In this document: positions 15,173-22,661 of the stretch, piece after piece | Layout of the letters: each line of letters begins with the position of its first letter | How positions within the stretch are numbered: position 1 is the stretch's first letter | DNA from: CAYNZP01 sp964401835 | GTDB taxonomy: Bacteria; Planctomycetota; Phycisphaerae; SM23-33 | Reading direction: 5' to 3' | NCBI GenBank assembly: GCA_964401835.1 | Contig: CAYNZP010000004.1 | Coordinates: 1-64,000 of the forward strand | Length of the DNA stretch: 64,000 nucleotides | The notes under the pieces: model-generated | Told to the model about the DNA's origin: nothing | The model's input: the letters and a program-made list of their open reading frames with translations, nothing else | Databases searched by the model: none | Program-made: the position numbers and the translations under genes

Positions 15173-15821
15173 TGAAAGATTCAGCCGTCAACGCGATATT
15201 GTACCAGCCGACAGACTTCTTGCCTGCAAAGCAACAGTCATCGGAGTTGGAGCGATAGGGCGGCAGGTTGCACTTCAACTTGCCGCCATGGGCATATCAT
15301 GGCTTCAACTTATCGACCATGATCAAGTCGAAGAATCCAATCTAGCCAGCCAGGGCTACTTGGAAGATGATCTTAACCGGTCAAAAGTAGAGGCTACATC
15401 AGATTTGTGTCAGCAGATAAGTTACAGTCTTGAAGTTCACGAGATTAAAGAACGTTTCAAGCGGAGCATGGAAATCGGCAACGCGATTTTTTGCTGCGTG
15501 GATTCCATTGATACTCGTCGATTAATCTGGGAGGCGGTTAAGGATAAAGTTGGTTTCTATGTTGATGGCCGAATGATCGCCGAGGTGTTGCGAGTAATAA
15601 CAGCCTGTGATATCACCAGTCGTCAGCATTATCCGACGACGCTGTTCTCAGCCGAACAGGCTTTCCAGGGATCATGTACAGCCAAGACAACCATCTACTG
15701 CACCAACATTGCAGCCGGTATGATGATTTCGCAATTCACTAAGTATTTACGGAACTTTCCGATCGATTCGGATATTCAGTTAAATTTACTGACTTCAGAA
15801 TTATCGGTAGCTGCACCTTAA
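15162..15821 (+). CDS. E1-like adenylating enzyme (ThiF/MoeB/UBA family)
   Basis: A 219-residue single-domain E1. The Rossmann nucleotide loop is GVGAIG (28-33), followed by the acidic IDHDQVEESNL (Asp52, Asp54), the SKVEA segment with Lys75, and CCVDSIDTRR (Asp114), all standard for adenylation of a Ubl C-terminus. The candidate catalytic Cys is Cys172 or Cys180 in SCTAKTTIYCTN, just before the helix that follows the active Cys in ThiF and UBA5. The zinc-binding Cys pairs of MoeB are missing. It is the last gene of the operon, before a terminator. Its small size fits bacterial E1s that partner an E2 and JAMM protein. Confidence 0.85.
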   Translation: MSTNERFSRQRDIVPADRLLACKATVIGVGAIGRQVALQLAAMGISWLQLIDHDQVEESNLASQGYLEDDLNRSKVEATSDLCQQISYSLEVHEIKERFKRSMEIGNAIFCCVDSIDTRRLIWEAVKDKVGFYVDGRMIAEVLRVITACDITSRQHYPTTLFSAEQAFQGSCTAKTTIYCTNIAAGMMISQFTKYLRNFPIDSDIQLNLLTSELSVAAP

Positions 15822-15842
15822 CCTTCTTTTCACTTCTTTCCG

Positions 15843-15872
15843 CGCGGCCAAACTTTCTCGGCCGCGATTTTT
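15843..15872 (+). terminator. Terminator of the ubiquitin-like operon
   Basis: CGCGGCC pairs with GGCCGCG around a 10-nt loop, followed by ATTTTT, about 20 bp after the E1-like gene. Confidence 0.85.
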
Positions 15873-16023
15873 CTGCCAAGGTAGCGAGAGCTCTATTTGT
15901 CATAATTCCTCCCTTGTACCTTTGCGTAATTGGCCTGAAAATCTTCCAACTTTTTGCTTGCGCACGCGTGAATCCTGCGCTATGGTCGATGGTAAACGCG
16001 AAATGCGGAAAGGATGGTGAAGT

Positions 16024-16329
16024 ATGTTCAGCTTAGGAATTCGAAAACTTGTTGTCCTCTCACTTGTTGGTGGTATTTTCCTGCTTGGTAATATCTGGCT
16101 GGTCGTGAACTGGCTGGATGATAAAGGTGTGATTGATGGGGCGAGGTATATCCGCAAAGAATTTTTGACCGGCACGGCCATCACGGTCATCATCGTACTG
16201 TTGATCCTGCTGGTGAAGCCAAGCCGGGAAGTTGCTGGCCGATTTGGTTTGATGCGGCGGTGTCCGGTATGTGATCACAGGCTGATAGGCAGAGGTCAGT
16301 ATTGTAGCGAATGCGGAAGTAAGGTATGA
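16024..16329 (+). CDS. Small membrane protein with C-terminal zinc ribbon
   Basis: A 101-residue protein with two membrane segments (about 9-30 and 50-66). A short cytoplasmic tail carries CPVCDHRLIGRGQYCSEC, two CxxC knuckles that fit a zinc ribbon. A purine-rich AAAGGATGG lies about 8 nt before the ATG. It is the last gene before the tRNA-Pro fragment, so it probably belongs to the accessory element. Function unknown; membrane anchoring plus a zinc ribbon often means a protein-binding adaptor. Confidence 0.65.
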   Translation: MFSLGIRKLVVLSLVGGIFLLGNIWLVVNWLDDKGVIDGARYIRKEFLTGTAITVIIVLLILLVKPSREVAGRFGLMRRCPVCDHRLIGRGQYCSECGSKV

Positions 16330-16534
16330 TCTGAAATTGAAGGTAAGATAAGTGTGCTCGGAAAACGGTTTTCGGTAGAACGCATGTGTATTTCGCAGGC
16401 GTTATCTGGTTACGCTTTTGACTACACTTATGCGGCTGTATTTGGCCGTATTTAAGCGATTTTGTTGGATTTGGCTCTTTCGTAAGAGCCTGAAAATGTT
16501 GTAAGTTACGGAAAGTCATGTTTTCCGATGGTGA

Positions 16535-16576
16535 TTTGGGAGCAGGAGGCCGAAGGTTCAAATCCTTTCGCCCCGA
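16535..16576 (+). tRNA. 3' half of a tRNA-Pro(TGG) gene, attachment-site remnant
   Basis: The sequence reads an anticodon loop TTTGGGA (anticodon TGG), the 3' strand of the anticodon stem, a variable region, the T-arm GAAGG-TTCAAAT-CCTTT, the acceptor strand CGCCCCG and discriminator A. The 5' half is absent: upstream bases do not pair with the anticodon stem, and no CGGGGCG start is present. Homology beginning inside the anticodon loop is the usual mark of a tyrosine-recombinase attachment site, where the displaced 3' half stays at the far end of an integrated element. The orientation implies the element lies to the left, toward the ubiquitin-like operon. No intact tRNA-Pro or integrase is in the window. 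Confidence 0.75.
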
Positions 16577-16590
16577 GTGTTTTAATTTTC

Positions 16591-16624
16591 AAAGGCCACT
16601 GGAGTTAAGATTCCAGCGGCCTTT
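16591..16624. terminator. Stem-loop between the tRNA-Pro fragment and the AraC gene
   Basis: AAAGGCC-A-CTGGA pairs with TCCAG-C-GGCCTTT around a short loop. T-rich stretches lie on both sides. It could end the original tRNA-Pro transcript or the minus-strand araC-type gene. Confidence 0.6.
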
Positions 16625-16698
16625 GTTATTCCGGTAAAATTTTGATTTTGTGCTTACTTTTGTGCTAAACCAAATCAAGTTTTAAAGGGAACCTACCG

Positions 16699-17586
16699 TT
16701 ATCTTCTGCTCTGTCTGTAGAGTGTTGGGCTGCAGCCGTAATACTTGGCGAAGCTGTGGTAAAAGTGACTCGGGTCTGCAAAGCCCCAATCGTAAGCGAT
16801 TTTTTTAATGGGTCCGTTATTATTCAGCAATTCAATTGCAGCGGAACTTAGGCGGTATCTTAGGCTGAATTCAGGGAAGCTTATGCCCATTAATTCCTTA
16901 AAGATATTTCGAAATGAGTTGCGATGCATTTTGCACGCTTTTGCTGCCTCGATAGCCGACACATGGCACTTATTTTCGAAGACCAATTGCAGGGCGTTAT
17001 TTATTTTTCCTAGCGAATCAGGAGATTGTTCTCGCCCTTGAATTGGCGGCTGCCAGTCTTTCTGAAGAAACATGATTATTTCCAGTAGTTTCAGGCGAAG
17101 CAAAGCCTTTTCATGTGATTCTTCATTTGCTGAGAATTCAAACAAATCCTCTCCCAGTTCTAGCATTCGTTGGCGAAACCTCTCCGGGACCTGAGGCCGA
17201 GATTTCTGTTGGGCCTGGAAGGGGGCAAGCCAGTTAATGCTTCCGCCTTCTTCGAAATAAGTGTTTGCCAGCATTGGCGGAAAAATAATAAAGACCAAGG
17301 CTGAACATGGCGCTTTGATTAATTCAAAGCCGTGCGGCTCCCACATGCCACAAAGCCATAATTGTCCAGAACCGATGTCCATCTGGAAGTTTTGGTAGTG
17401 GCGTTTCATTTTTCCCGAAAGTATGAGGCCTACCTCCAAGCCGTAGTGCATATCATATTGCGAAACGTGGCAGTCCGACCAATGGTGCCGGATGAGTCTT
17501 ACGGGCTGAGAATCGCTAAGGCCGAAGGTCATCTTTTCAATTGATCGTGTCCATCGAGAATCTGGATTGTCCTTCTTTTTGGCCAT
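16699..17586 (-). CDS. AraC-family transcriptional regulator
   Basis: A 295-residue regulator. The N-terminal half is cupin-like (HYGLEVGLILSGKMKRHYQN, then LWLCGMWEPHGFELI), suited to binding a small sugar. The C-terminal 100 residues hold two helix-turn-helix units with the family signature IAYDWGFADPSHFYHSFAKYYGCSPTLYR. It is divergent from the PIG-L and NagB-like genes, with about 150 bp between starts. It therefore probably controls them in response to an amino sugar; the ligand is not shown by the sequence. Confidence 0.85.
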   Translation of the reverse strand: MAKKKDNPDSRWTRSIEKMTFGLSDSQPVRLIRHHWSDCHVSQYDMHYGLEVGLILSGKMKRHYQNFQMDIGSGQLWLCGMWEPHGFELIKAPCSALVFIIFPPMLANTYFEEGGSINWLAPFQAQQKSRPQVPERFRQRMLELGEDLFEFSANEESHEKALLRLKLLEIIMFLQKDWQPPIQGREQSPDSLGKINNALQLVFENKCHVSAIEAAKACKMHRNSFRNIFKELMGISFPEFSLRYRLSSAAIELLNNNGPIKKIAYDWGFADPSHFYHSFAKYYGCSPTLYRQSRR

Positions 17587-17737
17587 TTGGAGATATCTCT
17601 AAAACGACAATACTTATTGTGCTAATATACAATTTTGATGTGCATCTCTACAACAAATAATCGTTGCGAAAGCGGAGTACGCCTAAGATAATATCGGTAA
17701 GGTGGTTGTGCATATTTACAAGAACGGCAGGTGATTT

Positions 17738-18508
17738 ATGTCTAAGGTTGCTTTTGCTGTTGCAGCTCACCCTGATGATATCGAGTTCATGATGGCAGGG
17801 ACGCTGGCCCTTCTGGGCAAAGCTGGCTATGAGTTGCATTATATGAACGTCGCAAATGGTTCTTGTGGTTCTGTAACGATGGATCGTCAACAGACCATCG
17901 ATGTGCGTAGCGAAGAATCTCAAAACGCCGCCGCCTGCCTTGGCGCGGAATATCATTTGCCTTTGGTTGATGATTTGCAAATCTACTATACACCCGAACT
18001 GGTTGCGAAACTCTGCGCGATACTGCGCCAGGTTAACCCGGAAGTACTGCTGATTCCTTCACCACAGGATTATATGGAAGACCACATGAATGTCTCGCGG
18101 CTTATGGTAACGGCTGCGTTTTGTAGAAATATGCCAAACTTTCCGACCGATCCCCCGACAAACGTGATACAAAGTGAGATGGCTGTATATCACGCCTTAC
18201 CATACGGCCTGCAGGATCAACTGCGAAACCCCATAAAAGCAGAGCTCTGCGTTGATGTGACAACTCAGATGGACAAGAAACGTCAGGCCTTGGCTTGCCA
18301 TAAAAGCCAAAAGGAATGGCTGGATTTAAGCCAAGGGATGGATAGTTATATCACAACGATGGCAGATATGACTGCTCAGGTCGGTCGGCTGTCTGGAAAG
18401 TCCGAATATGCCGAAGGCTGGCGGATGCATTCGCATTTAGGCTTTGGTGCTGAAGAATTCGACCCTCTCAGCAAAGCGCTGGGCGATTGGGTTATAAAAA
18501 ACGAATAA
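17738..18508 (+). CDS. PIG-L/LmbE-family N-deacetylase
   Basis: A 256-residue member of the PIG-L family, zinc enzymes that remove acetyl groups from N-acetylglucosamine conjugates. AHPDD lies at residues 9-13, and a second metal-site segment is PQDYMEDHMN. The length is typical. It starts 22 bp before the glucosamine-6-phosphate deaminase-like gene, which gives an obvious pair: deacetylation of an N-acetyl-amino sugar, then deamination/isomerisation. No signal peptide, so it is cytoplasmic. The precise substrate is inferred. Confidence 0.8.
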   Translation: MSKVAFAVAAHPDDIEFMMAGTLALLGKAGYELHYMNVANGSCGSVTMDRQQTIDVRSEESQNAAACLGAEYHLPLVDDLQIYYTPELVAKLCAILRQVNPEVLLIPSPQDYMEDHMNVSRLMVTAAFCRNMPNFPTDPPTNVIQSEMAVYHALPYGLQDQLRNPIKAELCVDVTTQMDKKRQALACHKSQKEWLDLSQGMDSYITTMADMTAQVGRLSGKSEYAEGWRMHSHLGFGAEEFDPLSKALGDWVIKNE

Positions 18509-18530
18509 GAGATTATAGGAGATCACGATA

Positions 18531-19466
18531 ATGAGTAGGCTTTTGAGTAAAGTTGCGCCGGATTGGTGGGATTACACTACACTTGATAATGAAATTTGTC
18601 AGGATGCAGCGAGACTGACACAGGAAGATATGCTCGGTCTGTCCCGAGAGGGCTTCAAGGTTGTCTTCTACGATACGATTGAGGATTTTTACCTGGCCGA
18701 GGCACTGGAATATATCGAGGCCTGGAAGCAATCCACTCCGGATAAACCAGCCGGTATTTGTGGCCCGATCGGTCCGACCGAACAGCTACCGCTGGTCGCC
18801 CGCATTGTAAATGCAATGGAACTCAATCTAGCCAAAAAGGACGCACAATTCTGGGGGATGGATGAATGGGTTATTGACGGCGTGCCGGTTTCGGTCGATC
18901 ATCCTTTGTCCTTCGCCAAAGCGGATAAGGAAATGTGTTTTAATAAGATTGCCCCGGCCTTGCAGATGCCGGACAGCAATATGCATTTCCCGACGGGTGA
19001 CCTAGATGAGTATTCGAAAAGTTATGATCAGGCCCGCTGTGTGCTAATGCAGGGTGGCCAGGGTGATGTTAAGCACTGGGCCTTCAATGACCCGCTAAAG
19101 AGACAAGGCCAATATAAAGATGCTCCTCCAACACCTCAAGAGTATCTCAAGCTCAAAACCCGCATCGTGGAGTTGCATCCTATGACCATTATGCAGAACG
19201 CCCGTACATCTGGCGGCGGGCAACTTGACCTTGTTCCGACCACAGCTGCGACAGTAGGGGCTGTTGAAACGTTCAAGGCGGAGAAAGTTTCGATATGGCA
19301 TGCCGGAATGCACGACAACGCTTTTGGAATGCGATTGACCACATTAATGATCGGCAAGAAGATTCCCGATAGCCCTGTACCAATGTCTTTGCTCGCGTTA
19401 CATCCCAATGTTCAGTTTAATTTCTATCGTCCGGCAATCGGTAGCTGCGATGTAGAGATGCATTAG
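18531..19466 (+). CDS. Glucosamine-6-phosphate deaminase-like protein
   Basis: A 311-residue protein with TAGGAGAT before the ATG. It resembles NagB: FWGMDEW matches the LNMDEY active-site strand, and GGQGDVKHWAFNDP matches the GIGxDGHIAFNEP loop that opens the sugar ring. NagB turns glucosamine-6-phosphate into fructose-6-phosphate and ammonia. This version is longer than NagB (about 265 residues) and diverged, so another amino-sugar phosphate or free amino sugar is possible. It is co-transcribed with the PIG-L gene and faces an AraC regulator. Confidence 0.75.
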   Translation: MSRLLSKVAPDWWDYTTLDNEICQDAARLTQEDMLGLSREGFKVVFYDTIEDFYLAEALEYIEAWKQSTPDKPAGICGPIGPTEQLPLVARIVNAMELNLAKKDAQFWGMDEWVIDGVPVSVDHPLSFAKADKEMCFNKIAPALQMPDSNMHFPTGDLDEYSKSYDQARCVLMQGGQGDVKHWAFNDPLKRQGQYKDAPPTPQEYLKLKTRIVELHPMTIMQNARTSGGGQLDLVPTTAATVGAVETFKAEKVSIWHAGMHDNAFGMRLTTLMIGKKIPDSPVPMSLLALHPNVQFNFYRPAIGSCDVEMH

Positions 19467-19684
19467 TTTTTTATTGTTTTCAAGAAAGTCCAATAAGCAA
19501 ATAAAAGTATCCCGGCCACAGCCAACGGTCGTCGGCATTATGTTTTGGCTTGAACACTTGTGGCGGCAAGTGGGTGTACAAAAACGTTGCCGAAGCCCTC
19601 AATATGGAGTATACATCTGCGGAGGAAGTTTTGGGCCAATAGTGGGCTTTTCTGCTATTTGGGAACGACCAAAAACTTGTATAG

Positions 19685-20824
19685 TTGGTGACCGTGGAAG
19701 AATACCTTACTGCGACAATTTCAGCTTCAGCTATCCGAACCAATCTGGGTCTGTTGAAAAAGCAAACAGGTCCAAATGTAAAATTCTGTCCAGTCGTTAA
19801 AGCCGATTGCTACGGCCATGGCGTCGAACTCCTTCTTGATGTGATTTCAGAATTTTCTGATTGGCTTGGCGTGGCCTGTCCAAGCGAAGCATTGAATCTT
19901 AGGCAACTGGGTTATAAGGGACCTATTCTGGTTTTCTTCTCTGCTTGTGCTTATCAGACTGACAGACGGCAGGAAGCAATTGAAGAGCTTGTGGTTGCTG
20001 AGATTACTCAGACCGTGGTGGATGAGTGCGAAATTTCGATGATAGACGAAGCTGCACAACGTCTTGGTAAAAAGGCGCAAGTCCATCTAAAAGTCGATAC
20101 GGGTATGGGTCGGTCGGGTATTCTGGCAAAACACACTGCTGGACTTGTTGAAAAGATCCACAAGGCTTCTGGTATTTCACTTACCGGAATCTATACGCAT
20201 TTCGCCACAGCCGACAGTGACAATAAAGAATTCGCACGTCAGCAGTTTGGAGTTTTCGAAAAAACTATAGCTCAATGCAGCCAAAATAAAGGCTTGATTC
20301 GGCACGCTGCGAACTCAGCTGCAATTATTGATATGCCTGAAACACATCTCGACATGGTCAGGCCAGGAATTGCTTTATACGGTTATCAGCCTTCCGATGA
20401 AATACAGACCAGGCTTCCGCTTTGTCCGGCATTGCGACTTGCCGGTCCGCTGTTGCAGATTAAAGATGTTCCTGCTGGCAGTTCCAGCGGCTACGGGTTG
20501 ACCTTTACTTTCGACAGGCCATCTCGGATAGGGCGAGTGCCGGTAGGTTATGGAGACGGTTATTTTCGGTGTCTTTCCAATAAATCCACTGTGCGGATAG
20601 GCCGGCGGGATGTACCAGTGCGGGGAAGGGTGTCTATGGATCAGATTGTTGTTGACCTTACTGACCTGCCCCAAGTGCACGTAGGAGATGAGGTCGAAAT
20701 TATTTCAGCCGATCCGACTGCTCCTCACAGTGTAGAAAACCTTGCCCAGCTTGCAGGAACAATTCCTTATGAAATCACGTGTCATCTTGGCGGCCCGCGC
20801 ATACGCCGAGCGCTTGTAAAATAA
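19685..20824 (+). CDS. alr: Alanine racemase
   Basis: A 379-residue PLP enzyme that makes D-alanine for peptidoglycan. The cofactor Lys39 lies in VVKADCYGHG, KVDTGMGRSG forms the second barrel strand, and SSGYGLTF with VPVGYGDGY and RGRVSMDQI form the C-terminal active-site signature with the catalytic Tyr. The length is standard. The start is uncertain: TTG 19685, GTG 19688 and GTG 19694 are all in frame and none has a good site; homology begins soon after. It is probably a separate transcript from nagB, 218 bp upstream. Confidence 0.9.
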   Translation: MVTVEEYLTATISASAIRTNLGLLKKQTGPNVKFCPVVKADCYGHGVELLLDVISEFSDWLGVACPSEALNLRQLGYKGPILVFFSACAYQTDRRQEAIEELVVAEITQTVVDECEISMIDEAAQRLGKKAQVHLKVDTGMGRSGILAKHTAGLVEKIHKASGISLTGIYTHFATADSDNKEFARQQFGVFEKTIAQCSQNKGLIRHAANSAAIIDMPETHLDMVRPGIALYGYQPSDEIQTRLPLCPALRLAGPLLQIKDVPAGSSSGYGLTFTFDRPSRIGRVPVGYGDGYFRCLSNKSTVRIGRRDVPVRGRVSMDQIVVDLTDLPQVHVGDEVEIISADPTAPHSVENLAQLAGTIPYEITCHLGGPRIRRALVK

Positions 20825-20859
20825 TGAATTGATGAACTGATTTTACCGCGTGCAGGGCT

Positions 20860-21978
20860 TTACGTAACACGTGTCGACGAAGGTAGTTTGTTACCGATGA
20901 GTTTCCGCACATTTTTGACATATCGCCGATCGGCTCTGGTAATGAAGCTTGTTGCCAGACCACTGGCTTCGGCACGGGCTGTTCGGCCGATGCGATGCAC
21001 ATAATCCTCAGCGTTATGTGGGAAATCATAATTAATCACATGCTCAATGTTGCTGACATCCAGTCCACGGGCGGCGATATCTGTGGCAACGAGGATACGG
21101 CTGTGTCCTTGGCGGAAGTCGGCCAGAGACTTATCCCGAATATCCTGTTCGAGGTCGCCATGAATGCGTGCAGCCTTGAACCTCCTGGAGTTGATTTTGC
21201 GGGCAAGGCGTTCTACGCCTCGCTTGGTCCGGGCGAACACCAGCACGCGCCCCTGGCTCTTGGCAAGTAGTTTCAGCAGCAAAGGGCTCTTGGCATCCTC
21301 ATCCAGTTCGAAAAGCTCCTGTTTTGCCCGGTGGGCTGGGGCGCATTGGTCGACCTGGATACGGACGGGTTCGAGCATGCTCTTGCGGGCGATCCTCTCA
21401 ACGTCACGGGGCATCGTGGCGGTAAACATCATGGTTTGTCGCTTCTCTGGCAGGGCTGAGATTATCCGGCGGATCTGCGGGATAAAACCCATGTCATGCA
21501 TCCGGTCTGCCTCGTCAACCACCAATACTTCGATCTCCGAAAGCGAAACATAGCCGTTTTCGATATGATCGTTCAACCTTCCCGGAGTGGCGACCAGGAC
21601 ATTGGGCCAGGACCGCAGTGCTTTGAAGTCCTGGTCCATCGGTACTCCGCCGACGATCGTCGTGACGCGAATGCCGCTGGATTGCCCCAATTCGTTGAAC
21701 GCATCGGTAATCTGGGCAGCCAGTTCGCGCGTGGGGGCCAGCACCAGCGCACCTAACTCTGCTCGGCTGGCCAATCGCTGGATTATCGGGATGGCGAAGG
21801 CAGCCGTCTTGCCTGTGCCCGTCTGCGCCAGGCCTATAAGGTCTTTGCCTTCAATGGCGGGTGGAATACAAGCAGCCTGGATTGGTGTAGGCCTCTCGAA
21901 GCCGGCCTGACTTAGGCTATGGTGAATGGTTTCCCGCAGGGGGAAATCGACAAACTTCAAATCTTTTTCGGTAGACAA
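20860..21978 (-). CDS. rhlE: DEAD-box RNA helicase (RhlE-type core)
   Basis: A 372-residue ATP-dependent RNA helicase with all the core motifs: the Q motif GFERPTPIQ, AQTGTGKT, PTRELAAQI, TPGRL, VVDEADRMHDMGF, FTATMP, ARGLDV and HRIGRTAR. It ends soon after motif VI and lacks the basic C-terminal extension of larger RhlE, CsdA or DbpA proteins. The start appears to be TTG 21978, with AGAAGG about 8 nt upstream. A gene-free stretch of several hundred bases lies before it, as in cold-induced helicase genes with long leaders; that link is only a suggestion. It is convergent with alr. Confidence 0.88.
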   Translation of the reverse strand: MSTEKDLKFVDFPLRETIHHSLSQAGFERPTPIQAACIPPAIEGKDLIGLAQTGTGKTAAFAIPIIQRLASRAELGALVLAPTRELAAQITDAFNELGQSSGIRVTTIVGGVPMDQDFKALRSWPNVLVATPGRLNDHIENGYVSLSEIEVLVVDEADRMHDMGFIPQIRRIISALPEKRQTMMFTATMPRDVERIARKSMLEPVRIQVDQCAPAHRAKQELFELDEDAKSPLLLKLLAKSQGRVLVFARTKRGVERLARKINSRRFKAARIHGDLEQDIRDKSLADFRQGHSRILVATDIAARGLDVSNIEHVINYDFPHNAEDYVHRIGRTARAEASGLATSFITRADRRYVKNVRKLIGNKLPSSTRVT

Positions 21979-22661
21979 ACTTCAACCTTCTTTACGCCCA
22001 CGAAATTAAAAAGCTCCTATCGCGGCGGGAGGTGCAAAAAAGCGCCACCTTGTGGGTTGCCGCGCCGGGCTGTCCGGAAGTTGGACGCACGACTCATTCG
22101 CGGAGGTCCATTTCCATTGCGCCCGTTATTTTCCTGGGCGCCCCAACTGCATCTATGCTGCCTGCCGGGCCGGAACTACTCGCCAGCCTTACAAGCTACA
22201 CGCAAATTGCCGATTGAATCTCAGGTGGGTTGCTACATCCCCCAATCGAAGGAATACACCAAAGGTCAGGCAGTTGCACGATGCCTCAAACATCTAGTCC
22301 ATACAGTATATCGACCATTTGCGAAAAAAGTTGTAAAAAACCTTTAATAAACCGAATATTCGCTTAGCATGTACGTCTAAGAAAAAGAAGAGGCTCACGA
22401 GGTGTTTTTTTTTAGCTTACTTGGGTTAGTAGCAAATTTTCAATCCGCATTGCTCAGAAATGAGTTGAATTCATTTAATTGGAGCGGCTTAGTGTCTGTC
22501 TGGGGTGCTTGAACTCATCTAAATTCAGACAGTCAGAGTTTTTTGCAATTAAATACTTAGATCTAAAAGTCTATGAACTGCGGATATTAAGCATGTTCGA
22601 TGCATTAACGTGAGGATAAGTTTAAAGTTCCAATGCTTGCTTGAAAGAAAGGGGTAGTAAT
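21979..22661. other. Gene-free stretch between divergent helicase and PEP-CTERM genes
   Basis: About 680 bp. A 142-codon plus-strand frame (21919-22347) overlaps the helicase start and looks random (Pro, Arg and Cys rich, no family), so I do not call it. The GC-rich part at 22020-22210 contrasts with the AT-rich stretch at 22330-22640 that must hold the promoter of the PEP-CTERM gene. A long helicase leader is possible. No tRNA or known riboswitch was recognised. Confidence 0.4.

Noticed and set aside
13155..15821. PRTRC-type cassette (ParB-related, ThiF-related) as an explanation for the Ubl/ThiF/JAB genes
   Set aside because: No ParB-like gene is present and the Ubl and E2-like proteins do not resemble PRTRC proteins C to F; the E2 motif points to a ubiquitin-like conjugation operon.
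19505..19642. Short frame ending in NMEYTSAEEVLGQ between the NagB-like gene and alr
   Set aside because: It looks protein-like and may be the tail of a lost gene, but 45 codons with no start and no recognised family are not enough to call.
21919..22347. 142-codon plus-strand open frame upstream of the PEP-CTERM gene
   Set aside because: It begins inside the helicase gene on the other strand, has random-looking composition with many Pro, Arg and Cys, no ribosome binding site and no family.
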